Source of the DNA: Balanoglossus misakiensis | Taxonomy: Eukaryota; Hemichordata | DNA length: 64,000 nt | Assembly (NCBI GenBank): GCA_040954595.2 | Contig: CM082581.2 | Coordinates: 8,494,001 to 8,558,000 of the forward strand | Direction of reading: 5' to 3' | In this document: positions 37,731 to 47,800 of the stretch, piece after piece | How positions within the stretch are numbered: position 1 is the first letter of the stretch | Layout of the letters: each line of letters opens with the position of its first letter | The notes under the pieces: model-generated | What the model was told of the DNA's origin: nothing | Databases searched by the model: none | The model's input: only the letters and a program-made list of their open reading frames with translations | Position numbers and translations under genes: made by a program

Positions 37731-38393
37731 CCACCCTTGACCTTACCCGTTTCAATTATTTCAACATCAAGGCAGTGTTGGGGTAATATATGACACAGAC
37801 ACAAGTATTTCATTTTAATCTAGTTCATTGAAAATTTTAATTTCAGTTTTGAAACCAAAACAAAAGAGGATACATGTATACAGTATTATCTGAAGATTTA
37901 CAATATGAAAAAAAAGCAAGTACATTACTTCTGTAAAGCTCAAAACATTTTCGTTGTCTCCATTGATGAACAAAATCAAAGAGTTGTAATTTTCTCAATC
38001 ATGCCAAATTTTCGAAGGAAATGGACACTTCGTCCTAAGCTTGGTTGCCCACCTTGACCTTACCAGTTTCAATTATCTCAACATCAAGGCAGTGTTGGGG
38101 TAATAAATGACACAGTCACAAGTTTTTCATTTTAATCTAGTTCATTGACAATTTTAATTTCAAAGTTTGAAACCAAAACAAAAGAGGATACATGTATACA
38201 GTATTATCTGCATACTTACAATGTGAAAAAGGAGCAAGTACAATACTTCTGTGAATCTCAAAACATTTTCGTTTTTTATTGATGAACAAAATCAAAGAGT
38301 TGTAATTTTCACAATCATGCAAAATTTTCGAAGAAAATAACAGTTACAGCTGCATCGCGGGAAATGGACACTTCCGTCCTAAGCTTGGTTGCC
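37731..38393. repeat. Tandem duplication, unit ~315 bases
   Basis: The segment from about 37731 to 38048 is repeated at 38049-38393 with few changes. Both begin cttgacctta and end with gtcctaagcttggttgcc. The second copy carries an extra insertion of about 27 bases near 38338. Both are AT-rich and non-coding over most of their length. On the minus strand the end of the second copy overlaps the exon-like segment at 38315-38421, so the first copy may carry a remnant of the same cassette. Confidence 0.75.
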
Positions 38394-38806
38394 GAATACC
38401 CATCTGGTACGTCCTTGCATCTGCAAAAAAAAATGTAAAAATGAATGCCTGTAATATCCATGGACATGAAACAAAGCTTGACCACAAGTGTTGTTTGGTT
38501 AAACCGACAGCTTCTGGACATTGTGAACAAACACACCCCTGCCATGTATTGTCTCCGTCATTGCTTCAATTTTCTTTCCCACAATTCTTACCTTCCCACA
38601 ACCATGCAGTAATCTCTGGACATCAATCACACAGGCTGGCAATCATCTGAGCATCATCTGTGGGATCCCTGGAAAAAAATAAAAAGTATGTAAATGGAAT
38701 GTCTCCTACAAAGATGGCGAACAGGTGTGTGCCATAACAAAATGGCCACCTCTTGCATCGAGCAGTCGGTCTGTTTTAAAACATTGACTTGGCATCCACA
38801 TATAGT

Positions 38807-39239
38807 ATGCTGCCCTTACCGCAACCAGCTATACTGCTGCATGGCGAAAATAACTAGTCACTTAGGCCCCAGCTTGGTTGATGAATACCATTATCAGTTG
38901 ATCTCGTCTCTGGATCTGCAAAACAAGCAAATGAAGTGAATGTCTAATATTCTGTAAAATCAGTTTGCTTGACTGGGTAACGGCACCAGTCTGAATCGAA
39001 AAAAAAAATCAAAATGGCCACCATGAAAAGAGGGGCTTTGATGTGTATATCGCTTGTCAAACCTTGTTTGAAACCTCTGGTCTTCGTTCAGCCATTGAAT
39101 ATGCTGCCCTTACCGCAACCAGCTATACTGCTGCATGGCGAAAATAACTAGTCACTTAGGCCCCAGCTTGGTTGATGAATACCATAATCAGTTGATCTCG
39201 TCTCTGGATCTGCAAAATAAGCAAATGAAGTCAATGTCT
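38807..39239. repeat. Near-identical direct repeat pair, 139 bases, 293 bases apart
   Basis: 38807-38945 and 39100-39239 differ at only about three positions. They therefore arose by recent duplication or gene conversion, in contrast to the older decay of the cassettes they contain. A third, truncated relative sits at about 39298-39362. On the minus strand each unit begins with a tttgcttgttttgcag-like acceptor and contains stops in all frames. Confidence 0.8.
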
Positions 39240-39529
39240 GTAAATATTCATGATCGTTCAGCAATGGAACCTTCCTGCCCTTTTCTCACCCTTTTCTGTA
39301 CCGTTGCATGGCGAAAAAAAATCTGGTCTCTGCATCTGCAAAACAAGCAAACAAAGGGAAGTGAATGTCTTTCAATTTTAGAGCCACGCTGAAAAAATTC
39401 AACTATAACAAAAAGTCTTGCTTTGCCCCATTGAAGTGAATCCACCCACCTCATTTAAATACATGCGATTTGCCGCCACCTGTCAAGCAAACGTGAAAAT
39501 GAAAAACAAAAACGAATGCTAGGTTGTAC

Positions 39530-40250
39530 TAGTATATTTTTTATTGAATAATGACGAAAGATAACATATCTAAAAAAACTGTATTAACTATATACGCTAG
39601 GGGAAGATGATCGGTACGGAAATAAACCACTCCAAGTATTATGAGTGCGTGTATGTTTTTATTTTATTTTTATTGAATAATGACGAAAGATAACATATCT
39701 AAGTAAAACTGTGTTAACTATATACGTGAGGGGGAAGATGATCGGTACGGAAATAACCACTCCAAGTATTATGAGTGCGTGTATGTTTTTATGTTATTTT
39801 TATTGACTAATGACGAAAGATAACATATCTAAAACACCTGTATTAACTATATACGTGAGGGGGAAGATGATCGGTACGGAAATAAACCACTCCAAGTATT
39901 ACGAGTGCGTGTATGATTTTATTTTATTTTTATTGAATAATGACGAAAGATAACATATCTAAAAAACCTGTATTAACTATATACGCTAGGGAAAGATGAT
40001 CGGTACGGAAATAAACCACTCCAAGTTTTATGAGTGCGTGCATGTTTTTATTTTATTTTTATTGAATAATGACGAAAGATAACATATCTAAAAAACCTGT
40101 ATTAACTATATACGCTAGGGGAAGATGATCGGTACGGAAATAAACCACTCCAAGTATTATGAGTGCGTGTATGTTCTTATTTTATTTTTATTGAATAATG
40201 ACGAAAGATAACATGTCTCAAAAAACCTGTATTAATTATATTAAACCAAC
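39530..40250. repeat. Minisatellite, 129-130 base unit, about 5.5 copies
   Basis: The word attgaataatgacgaaag (with one attgactaatg variant) starts at 39543, 39672, 39802, 39932, 40061 and 40190, giving periods of 129-130 bases. Each unit continues through aacatatct, tatacg, gatgatcggtacgga and a T-rich end (ttttattttattttta). Units are over 90 percent alike by eye. The array is continuous with no unique spacers, so it is not CRISPR-like. It lies amid the decayed exon cassettes and shows no coding periodicity. Confidence 0.92.
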
Positions 40251-42475
40251 AGTCTAAGGGATGGGACCCACCCGCACCGGGGATTTTATTTATGTCTATA
40301 TAACTTACTTGTTACGAAACTTCATCCACTGGTCTTCATTCAGCCATGGAACATACAAACGCTCACCTCATTGTAGTCTAGCTGCATGGCCCAAATATAC
40401 CGTACAACTTACCGTACAACTCATGCACACACACATTCACAACAACGAGCACCTTTCGAATCATTCGCAAAGCCGATGAACTTGTTGGTGCCGTAACAAA
40501 AATGACCCATGCACCGAGCATGTAGTCCTGTTGGTTTTAGAACGTTGAAATGACATCCACACATAGCATCCGCATTGTTGCATTCTTCAGATTTGTGCAT
40601 CTCCGGTTCGCTGAACTGGCTACCGGCACCAGTCAGAATCGTTAAAAGTTCTTAAAAAATTGCCAAAAAAACTTGGCTGATACCGCTTACTCTGACATCA
40701 TGCTTGTACAACATCATAGCATCCACGCCGAATGTACAGCACCAGTTCATCAGGGCCGTCGATCTGCAAAATCAGGAAGAAACTAATTGAATGTCTATCC
40801 ATGAACACAAAACCAAATATCGTTGTTCATTCGCATATTGTACATCACACACGACGACAATTTGTTTTAGGGCTTCGCTGACAGACAAGGAGCCTAAAAC
40901 GCCAGCATGGCACTATGTACATTTACATATTTTCAAGTTTAGGCCTACAGCCAAGCGGAACATTTTAAATTCAGAAAAAAAATCTTTTGGCAAAGACTGC
41001 ACGGACACATAAAATAATTGTTCCCAATGAAGCGTTTCAAAGGAAATTTTTGCAATTGTCTGGTAGTATAATACAAAATTGCATACGCTCACACTCGAAA
41101 ACACGCTGACTACACGTGAACACGCTGTCAGTTCAACGAACCCGCTACCAATTCCTCGTAGCCCCCTTTTTCCCTTTCCTGAAAAACTACCTTGTTTTTC
41201 ATGTAAAAAAAACCTGCCGCCCACCAGTCAGTGGAGCTATAACATCAACTTGTCTTAATTTGATAAAATGTACGTCTCAAGTTGAGTAACGTTTACGCGA
41301 AAGGGTCGAATTTGTGAATTAAAACGCAGGGAAGCGCTGACTCGAGCTGTCTGACTGACGTATCAAAATTTTCAATTCTGTGGTGTAAACGTCTGACTTT
41401 TAGTTGTCCGTAACTCGCGACAGAATAACCCATGTTTCTGTTCAAAAATTGAGTAAATGTGTCTACTTCTGTTACTTTACTTACCGCTGTCGTCATGAAA
41501 ACTATCCAGCGGAGAAACTCTGTTCTGGGGCCAGAGTTCTCCGCATCTTCTCGTAGTCCGTGCAGCAGCATGGCCGTCTGACTCTCTAATGAAAATGCAC
41601 GGAAGGCTAGACGGAAATTTCCAAGTGGAAGTGGGCCACAGGTGGCTCCAACCAATCAGCGTCTCAAGTCACGTCACCTGACCCGCATCAACAAGTACTG
41701 ACACAGTTACATAACTGTTGAAATTTCGGATATTTTTAGCCGTAGTTTGCCAGACATTTTGAACATCAAACGAATCAACATCCGAAAAGAGTTTACCATG
41801 CGCTTTCAAATGTTGGAGTGGGGGAAAATCAACTGAACATCATCGTCACCTGAATATACATTCACAAAAATGCGTTCTAAGATTCTAATCAGCTGTCTTA
41901 TACTGCTGTATCAAAACAGAGGCCGTTCGACATCCACAAGCACCCCTGGGCCTACCAGGCCGTGGCAATGACTATGTGCTACTTTGGATTTTATTGGGCT
42001 GCAGTGTCCCAGGCTTTCCGAAATAAAATCTGACAACACTTTATGTTTGATGTTGCGTGACGTTGTGTCTATTTATTTTGAAAGACGCTAGCTCCATTTT
42101 TGTGAGCGGTAAAATGTCCATGTCGTATTTCGATTCACACCAAATCAAGCAAAGGTACAGGCAGCTGTTCATGTTGTGATATGTGTAAACTGTACTCAGA
42201 TATTCGCTGCTTCGTGTCAATAACTGCAAAGTTGCTTATATAAATGACATTTGTATTAAACATGCGAAACTACTACACCAAATTTGAAGCCTGCAATTGC
42301 TACAGATTTTGTTCACGCAACAATCCGTCTGTACTACGAAACATTTAGCAGCAGCGTGTTAATTACTCCCCATTAATTTGCATATGTGAAGAGCTTTGGC
42401 CATTAGCACTGTACATCTTCTTTGATTGCACCAACTTTGCTTCATACGGAGTGACCGTGATTGTTTAAGTCATAT

Positions 42476-42481
42476 TTTATT
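42476..42481 (-). terminator. Polyadenylation signal candidate for isomerase copy A
   Basis: AATAAA on the minus strand lies 87 bases past the copy A stop codon. The placement is similar to, but not identical with, that in copy B. Confidence 0.4.
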
Positions 42482-42567
42482 TGTACTCTGTACTTAGTAA
42501 TATGCGTTCATGTTCTGATATGGCGACACAGTTCAATTCTCCGTCTCCGAGGTGTAAAAATGTCTCC

Positions 42568-44810
42568 TCACAACTTCGACGTCGGATGTTTCAGTTTTCC
42601 GCGACGCTCCAGTAAATTTTGGTCATGAAGCGTGGTGAACTCCAGCGCTTCCACGGCTTCTTCGTAAATGGACTCCTTCATTTTTTGCAACGTGGTGCGA
42701 TCGAATCCATTTTGTCCTAGAAGATAACAGATACAGGAACAACACATGCAATGAGATGGCAATACGATTAGGCATACATCGTCATCTATGCGCGACGAGT
42801 CATTCAGTGTAGATGAAATATATAAGCGCTACCATAAAATAGTGCGATTCACTTCAAGCAGTATTTTGTTGGCTAACCATTTCCGTAGTCAAAATTGGTC
42901 ATGTTCATGACATCATATGCGTGTGCTCCGAGTTTTTTGTCATCTATGTATGTTCACACAATAAATAAATACATCACGTGTTCAACCACTGGTTCATTTC
43001 AGGCAAATTTTTACCTATAGTTTCGGTGGCCAGCTTCTTGGCGAAATCCAAAAGTTCCTCTTGATCTACAACCGCGTCCAGAATACCAGTTGGTAACAGT
43101 TCTTCAGAGGTGTATCTCTTACCAAGCACGGCCAGGTCTCGCGTCAACTTTCCGGCGGGTATTTTATGGCTGGTGGTGACAATGATAAAAACGGTGCACA
43201 ATCAATTGAACGGTATGAGAAGGTGGGACAGAGGCACAGGGCGATGAAGGACAGTGACGAAAAATATATCCCAAGCAAAAGTAAATTTGTTTTGTTTCAA
43301 TTCTGATCGCTGTATGCTAAAACTGGTCAGCCTCATTACAAAGTCTACAAACACATGAAACAGGCACGGTGATTTACACCTGGTTAATTAGTACCTCAGG
43401 AGGACTTTCATTGGATATTCAAATGGCCTGCTGATATGAACTTCGGGTAAACAGAACCACCCTCGTTTTGTCCTCATCACCCGGAAGTCGTGGCACAGGG
43501 CAAGGATGGCACCGGCGGCGTAACAGTGTCCTGAGGAGAACAGAAAAGAAAAGTTGGACATTTCTATGGATATGTCAATAAGACCTGTTGTCTGTACACG
43601 GAACTGATTATTTGGTAGCAAATGGGAAACGAAGCGACAGCCAAGAGTAACATAACATGCCCCATCATTCAAGAATTCCCATCCGTTGGCGATGGCAACA
43701 GGGCAGTCTACCTCTACGTGAAACAACTCCATTTTTGCAGTTGCAAAGCTATAGGCCTACTTACCGTTTATTGCTGCGATTGTCGGGACGGGAAAGGTGA
43801 GTACACGCTTACACAGTTGATGTATCCGTTTGTGGAAAATCTCCAAGGCGTTTACCTTCTGTTGGCCCAGCCAGTTCAAGTCCATGCCATTGCTGTAAAA
43901 CTTGCCAGCACCGACTGTGATCAACGCCTGCACGTTGGCATTCCTGGGGCAAAGAATATGAAAGAAATTACAGAACCCTGCAGACAGACGCAACTGAGAT
44001 CGTCTTGGTTTGCCATGCTGGTCCTTTTCTCAGAAGTACGCTTGTAATACATGTAGTGGTAGTAGTGTATACGTATGTGGTGTAGGGTGTCATTGAAAAC
44101 TTTTGTAGAAAGCGTTTGCCACGTGCAAGAGATTTACAGTCATACAGTCCGATGAAGGCCTCTTACGAAATTTTCGGAACAGAACTCCGTCGCAAGTTCA
44201 GCTTTTGGGAATAGCGATTGTGCCCATTGTACAGGGTGTACCCTGGAGGTAGGAAGTATGGGTCAACAAACTTCTGGACCTGTGCTGCTTTCCACGTGAC
44301 CAGGGCTGTTGTCACGACTAGGGTCGCACGTACATAAGCTATATATATACAAATACAAATACGAATGCTTCAGTTTTGAAGTATTGCTGAGTTAATACCC
44401 ACAGTGCTACAGCTCGAAGTTTTTGCCTTATCTTGGGGTTGGACGACAAAACTATTGTCGCCCAACCCCTAAGCATAGGCAAAAACCCTGAGCTGTTGTG
44501 CATACTTCAGCTCACAGCACATAACAGTGCCGTTGAAGTCGGACACGTTGACCGACTTCAACAGCCCACTAACAGGTGCCCAGCACAGCTGCGTCTCAAT
44601 AGCCAAGCCGAGTGTTGTTTGTTGTGTCAGCAATCATGGGAGTAACAAGGTGCAATGTTGTACTTACTCCTGTACTTGATCCAAGGCCCTATGAAGACGT
44701 GCTAACGAATCATTGTTGAACCTGTTCTCGCCATCGTTCATATAAATAATGGCGAGATTGTCCGTAAATTCAACCCTGCATTTTACGTCCGAAGAACCGG
44801 CGTCCGACAT
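42568..44810 (-). CDS. Peroxisomal enoyl-CoA delta-isomerase, copy A, 5 exons, complete, C-terminal SKL
   Basis: Exons, in transcript order, are 44810-44668, 43943-43765, 43530-43395, 43169-43015 and 42716-42568, giving 253 residues. The role is as for copy B: isomerising unsaturated enoyl-CoAs so beta-oxidation can continue. Landmarks are MNDGENRF at 24-31, KFYSNGMDL at 62-70, AAINGHCYAAG at 104-114 forming the oxyanion hole, [12 protein letters not shown] at 120-131 and LPEVHI at 135-140, where Glu137 corresponds to the likely catalytic acid. The C-terminus, SKL, is the canonical PTS1 signal and predicts import into peroxisomes. An in-frame ATG 69 bases further upstream (44879) would add 23 residues. 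I prefer 44810 because copy B cannot use the longer frame. Exons 1-4 are exactly as long as in copy B (143, 179, 136 and 155 bases), and only exon 5 is longer (149 versus 128). Introns near exons 4 and 5 are also alignable, so the duplication is fairly recent. Confidence 0.9.
44404..44501. repeat. Long imperfect hairpin in intron 1 of isomerase copy A
   Basis: Arms 44404-44449 and 44455-44501 are about 46 bases each and largely complementary: gtttttgcctta pairs with taggcaaaaac, and tggggttgg with ccaacccc. The loop is five bases. A second, perfect 11-base hairpin (gttgaagtcgg / ccgacttcaac) follows at 44532-44562. Copy B has no counterpart at this site. The hairpin could be the end of a foldback transposon or could form a structured RNA when the intron is transcribed. 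The loop is shorter than is usual for a microRNA precursor. Confidence 0.55.
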
Positions 44811-47800
44811 AATTGCACATTCGCCAAAGGTTAAAGTACAAAGGCCATTTCTGTTTTGCACAGTAAAATGCATTGTCACACTAAAGACTCCCTCTGACGA
44901 CGTAAGGGAACAAATCTTCTGTTTTCACCTAAATTCCAGACTGATTAAGGCTATGACGCGTTTATTATCCCCTTTCCATCAACGTAGTATTTTAGGAAAC
45001 TTAAAAAAGCATAAGCCGTGGACGTTATCTTATGTACAAATGATCAATTAACTTTTCAAAAAATTCAATATTTTAGGTCAGTATAAAAGACTTCATCATT
45101 TTGTACATTTCGTGAATTGTCTTTTAATAATTCCTTTAAATGCTTCGCTACAGTCGTGTTGAGCAAACACAATCATGGAGATAATTCTAGACTATATTTC
45201 TGTACCAAACGTTGCATTGATAATGAGTCAATAAGCCAGAGAAAGCGACAAGTTTGTCTAATATGTTTATTGCTTGTCGGTTTTACAAATCGGACTGTGT
45301 GCTTGGCGTCTGTGTGTATTTTAACGCAGAAATGAAACGGTGCAATTGCCCCTGCTTTTAATGGCTGCTTATTACAATTTATTCTACTGTCTACGTCCGC
45401 ACGACCTAACACGTCAGTTATCACAAGTAGGCGCATATAATTGACAGCCAATATCTTAAATAACATTGAAAAGTAACTATAACCTTACATTCCATCTGCC
45501 AGACAATCTACTTTGCGGATTAACCCCGAGAGAACACTTTTCATACGAGGGTTTTATATCTTAAAAAGATGAAAGCCCTGTCTCTCATTCGCCTATGACA
45601 TTAATTGCAGAACGAAAGGTAATTTTAATTTCGCGCAAAATAGGAAATTCACCTCAAGGGGCGTTGTCAGTGGCAGTTTAGGGAGAATTGCGTACACTGT
45701 TACGTGCTTAATGAGCTCGCCGGAATGTTGTAAGAGAAATCAGTTCTTTAGTTCCGCAGAATGTTGATGGTGGCAGACATTCAAAAAAAAAAGAATGATC
45801 ATATATGCCGTCAAATGTTTCACAAACGAGATGGCTGGTCAGCTATGTACAGCCCCCACCAATGCGAAGATGCCCTCCCCACATGAAGTCGCAAACGAAA
45901 TAGTGTACGTCATCGTAACATTTCCCTCCTTTTAATTATTTGAACATACTGTCACTCATTTCACGAGCCCCCAGACAAGATTGTCATATTACCTCCACCC
46001 AGTTTCCCTTAATCATAATTGGTTTCAGACAAAACGTAATATCAAGCGAATCAAGGGCTAATTAGAAACGCTGAAGACTGAGCGACGTGACCTTTCCGTC
46101 CCCAAATGGTTAGAAAATATACTCCTGTTTTAGATCTGTTGCGAAATTGACAGTTCGCCGAGATTTCCGTGACGATAGCGGAGGAACTGTGCAACTTCCA
46201 ACTTCCATCATGCCACAAAGCACCCGGCACAATTCACGTCAGCCTCCGTATCGCACCCTTAGATATGTTACAATGTTAGTAATATCCTGCCAAAATATCA
46301 AGGTTACCCATCTATGCCCAGTACTTTACAGTTCACATAACAGCTTTCGCGCATCAATAGAGCAACAGTTCACAGACGATTGAATCTGAGTTCTTGTATT
46401 AGTTAGGGACAATTTATAAAAAATATCTCAAATTACTTATTTATTCTGTAACGGAAGCAGCACGTGCTTTAAAAGTGCGTCGTATAATATCTTTTATTAT
46501 CGCAAATGCCCTTTGTATCATTAGACACACATCATGGGTGCACCGTGAGCTAAATATGTTCTTTGGGGTTTTATTCGCTTCAGACATCGCACATAGCTGG
46601 CGAATGACAGAAAACGTATATTTTTGGTCAAAGAATTATTCATCCCTTCCTTCACTACAAAAGAATATCACTTCATCAAGTCTTAACTTTAGTATTTATT
46701 GTCCCTGAATCAGGAACTTTGTTTGGAGTGTTCTCAGACGTAGAGCGACGTCTTCCGAGAAATTTATTAAGCTCAAGCTGTCAGAACATACGATACCCCT
46801 ATCGAGGTATAAATATTTGCAAATGCACTATCATACATGCGACCAAGTGACTTTAATGCACCTTTACGTTGTCATCAAGGCAGAACCGTACAACTACAAA
46901 TTTCCAAATGCTCCTAATGGGATTTTTCTCCATTTTACAGAGTGTTTTTCAATTACAAGGTATATCGTGTTTCATTGCCGTCGGGTTAGATCCTCGATTG
47001 ATAAACTGATAGAAACCCGACCGTGTCTGTCGGTACTGTTTACCGCGTGCTGGCTCTAAAAGGAAAAACACAATCAAATGCCCTTTCCCAGAAAAAAAGA
47101 CTATTATCGCCCTTCTGAGCCGCTTTTCAGCGAGTGCATAAAACCATAGACAGGCTCCACCGCCAACGATAAAACACCGCTTTCACACTCCAACCAGATT
47201 ATTTTCCTCGAATTCCGTGACAGGGTTAATCGAAGAAAATTACAACCAAGTTCACGGCATTTTATCCTAATTGTTCCTTCATTCCGTTTTATGGATGCCG
47301 CCGGCCATTTCCAGGAACCCCAAAGACGGTATCCAGGAACTGAGCAAATAATAACAAAAGTGTATCGTGAAATGGAACCGATAAAGCGAGACATTAGCGG
47401 TTGAGTTAGAGCAGCGTCACTAATTGGGTTGGGGTAACTGTGCGCCAGTTACAAAGTTCTTATATGCTTAGTGCTTTCGATGTTTATCTAAAAAAAAAAC
47501 TTCGAAAGTTGCCGTTGCGTTACTGAACACGTTTGACGGCGTATCTGGTTCGTCACTCACGTGGAAAAAGAAACCCAAGTGGAAGAAAATCTCTTGGAAT
47601 ATTCAATCGCCGAGCTCAAAATGCTCACGGCTCATGCGCATCAATTCACCCATATAAAATTTGGAATAACGAGAGCGGAATGATATTATCTGAAAACTCA
47701 AACTGATCGTTGAGATTTCGGGAGAAACATATCTCAGGTGGCCATGCATGCAGCAGCCTGCACCATTTTTTGAATATATACGTAGTATTTCTTATCACAC

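Larger units (their letters stand above)
38315..41571 (-). pseudogene. Array of exon-like cassettes, several decayed; unrecognised gene
   Basis: Read on the minus strand, segments bounded by good splice signals recur. 41571-41485 begins with ATG, encodes 29 residues (MLLHGLREDAENSG...) and ends in GTAAGT. 40763-40691 lies between ttttgcag and GTAAGC. A Cys-rich open stretch lies near 40620-40456. A WLNEDQ-encoding segment occurs near 40340 and again near 39085. An acceptor-led segment at about 38421 encodes CKDVPDGYSATKL, and segments with the same acceptor and partial sequence at about 38920, 39213 and 39340 contain stops or deletions. An exon-like piece at about 38671-38596 is flanked by tttttttccag and GTAAGAATT but carries a stop in every frame. 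Phases between pieces do not join cleanly. The simplest reading is a multi-exon gene whose exons were duplicated and are decaying. The protein family is not recognised; the P-x-WL ending of one cassette recalls domains that end in D-x-R-x-P-x-WL, but this is too weak to name. Confidence 0.4.
36955..42475. other. Repeat-rich spacer between the two isomerase paralogues
   Basis: This 5.5-kb tract separates copy B from copy A. It contains a direct duplication (37731-38393), a near-identical 139-base repeat pair (38807 and 39100), a 129-base minisatellite (39530-40250) and exon-like minus-strand segments (38315-41571), each listed separately. No intact protein-coding chain could be assembled. Confidence 0.6.

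Noticed and set aside
39530-40250. Regular repeats considered as a CRISPR array
   Set aside because: The repeated unit is continuous at 129 bases with no unique spacers, and the context is eukaryotic.
44811-44879. Upstream ATG of isomerase copy A as the start codon
   Set aside because: The equivalent region in copy B is out of frame, so the extension is not conserved as protein.
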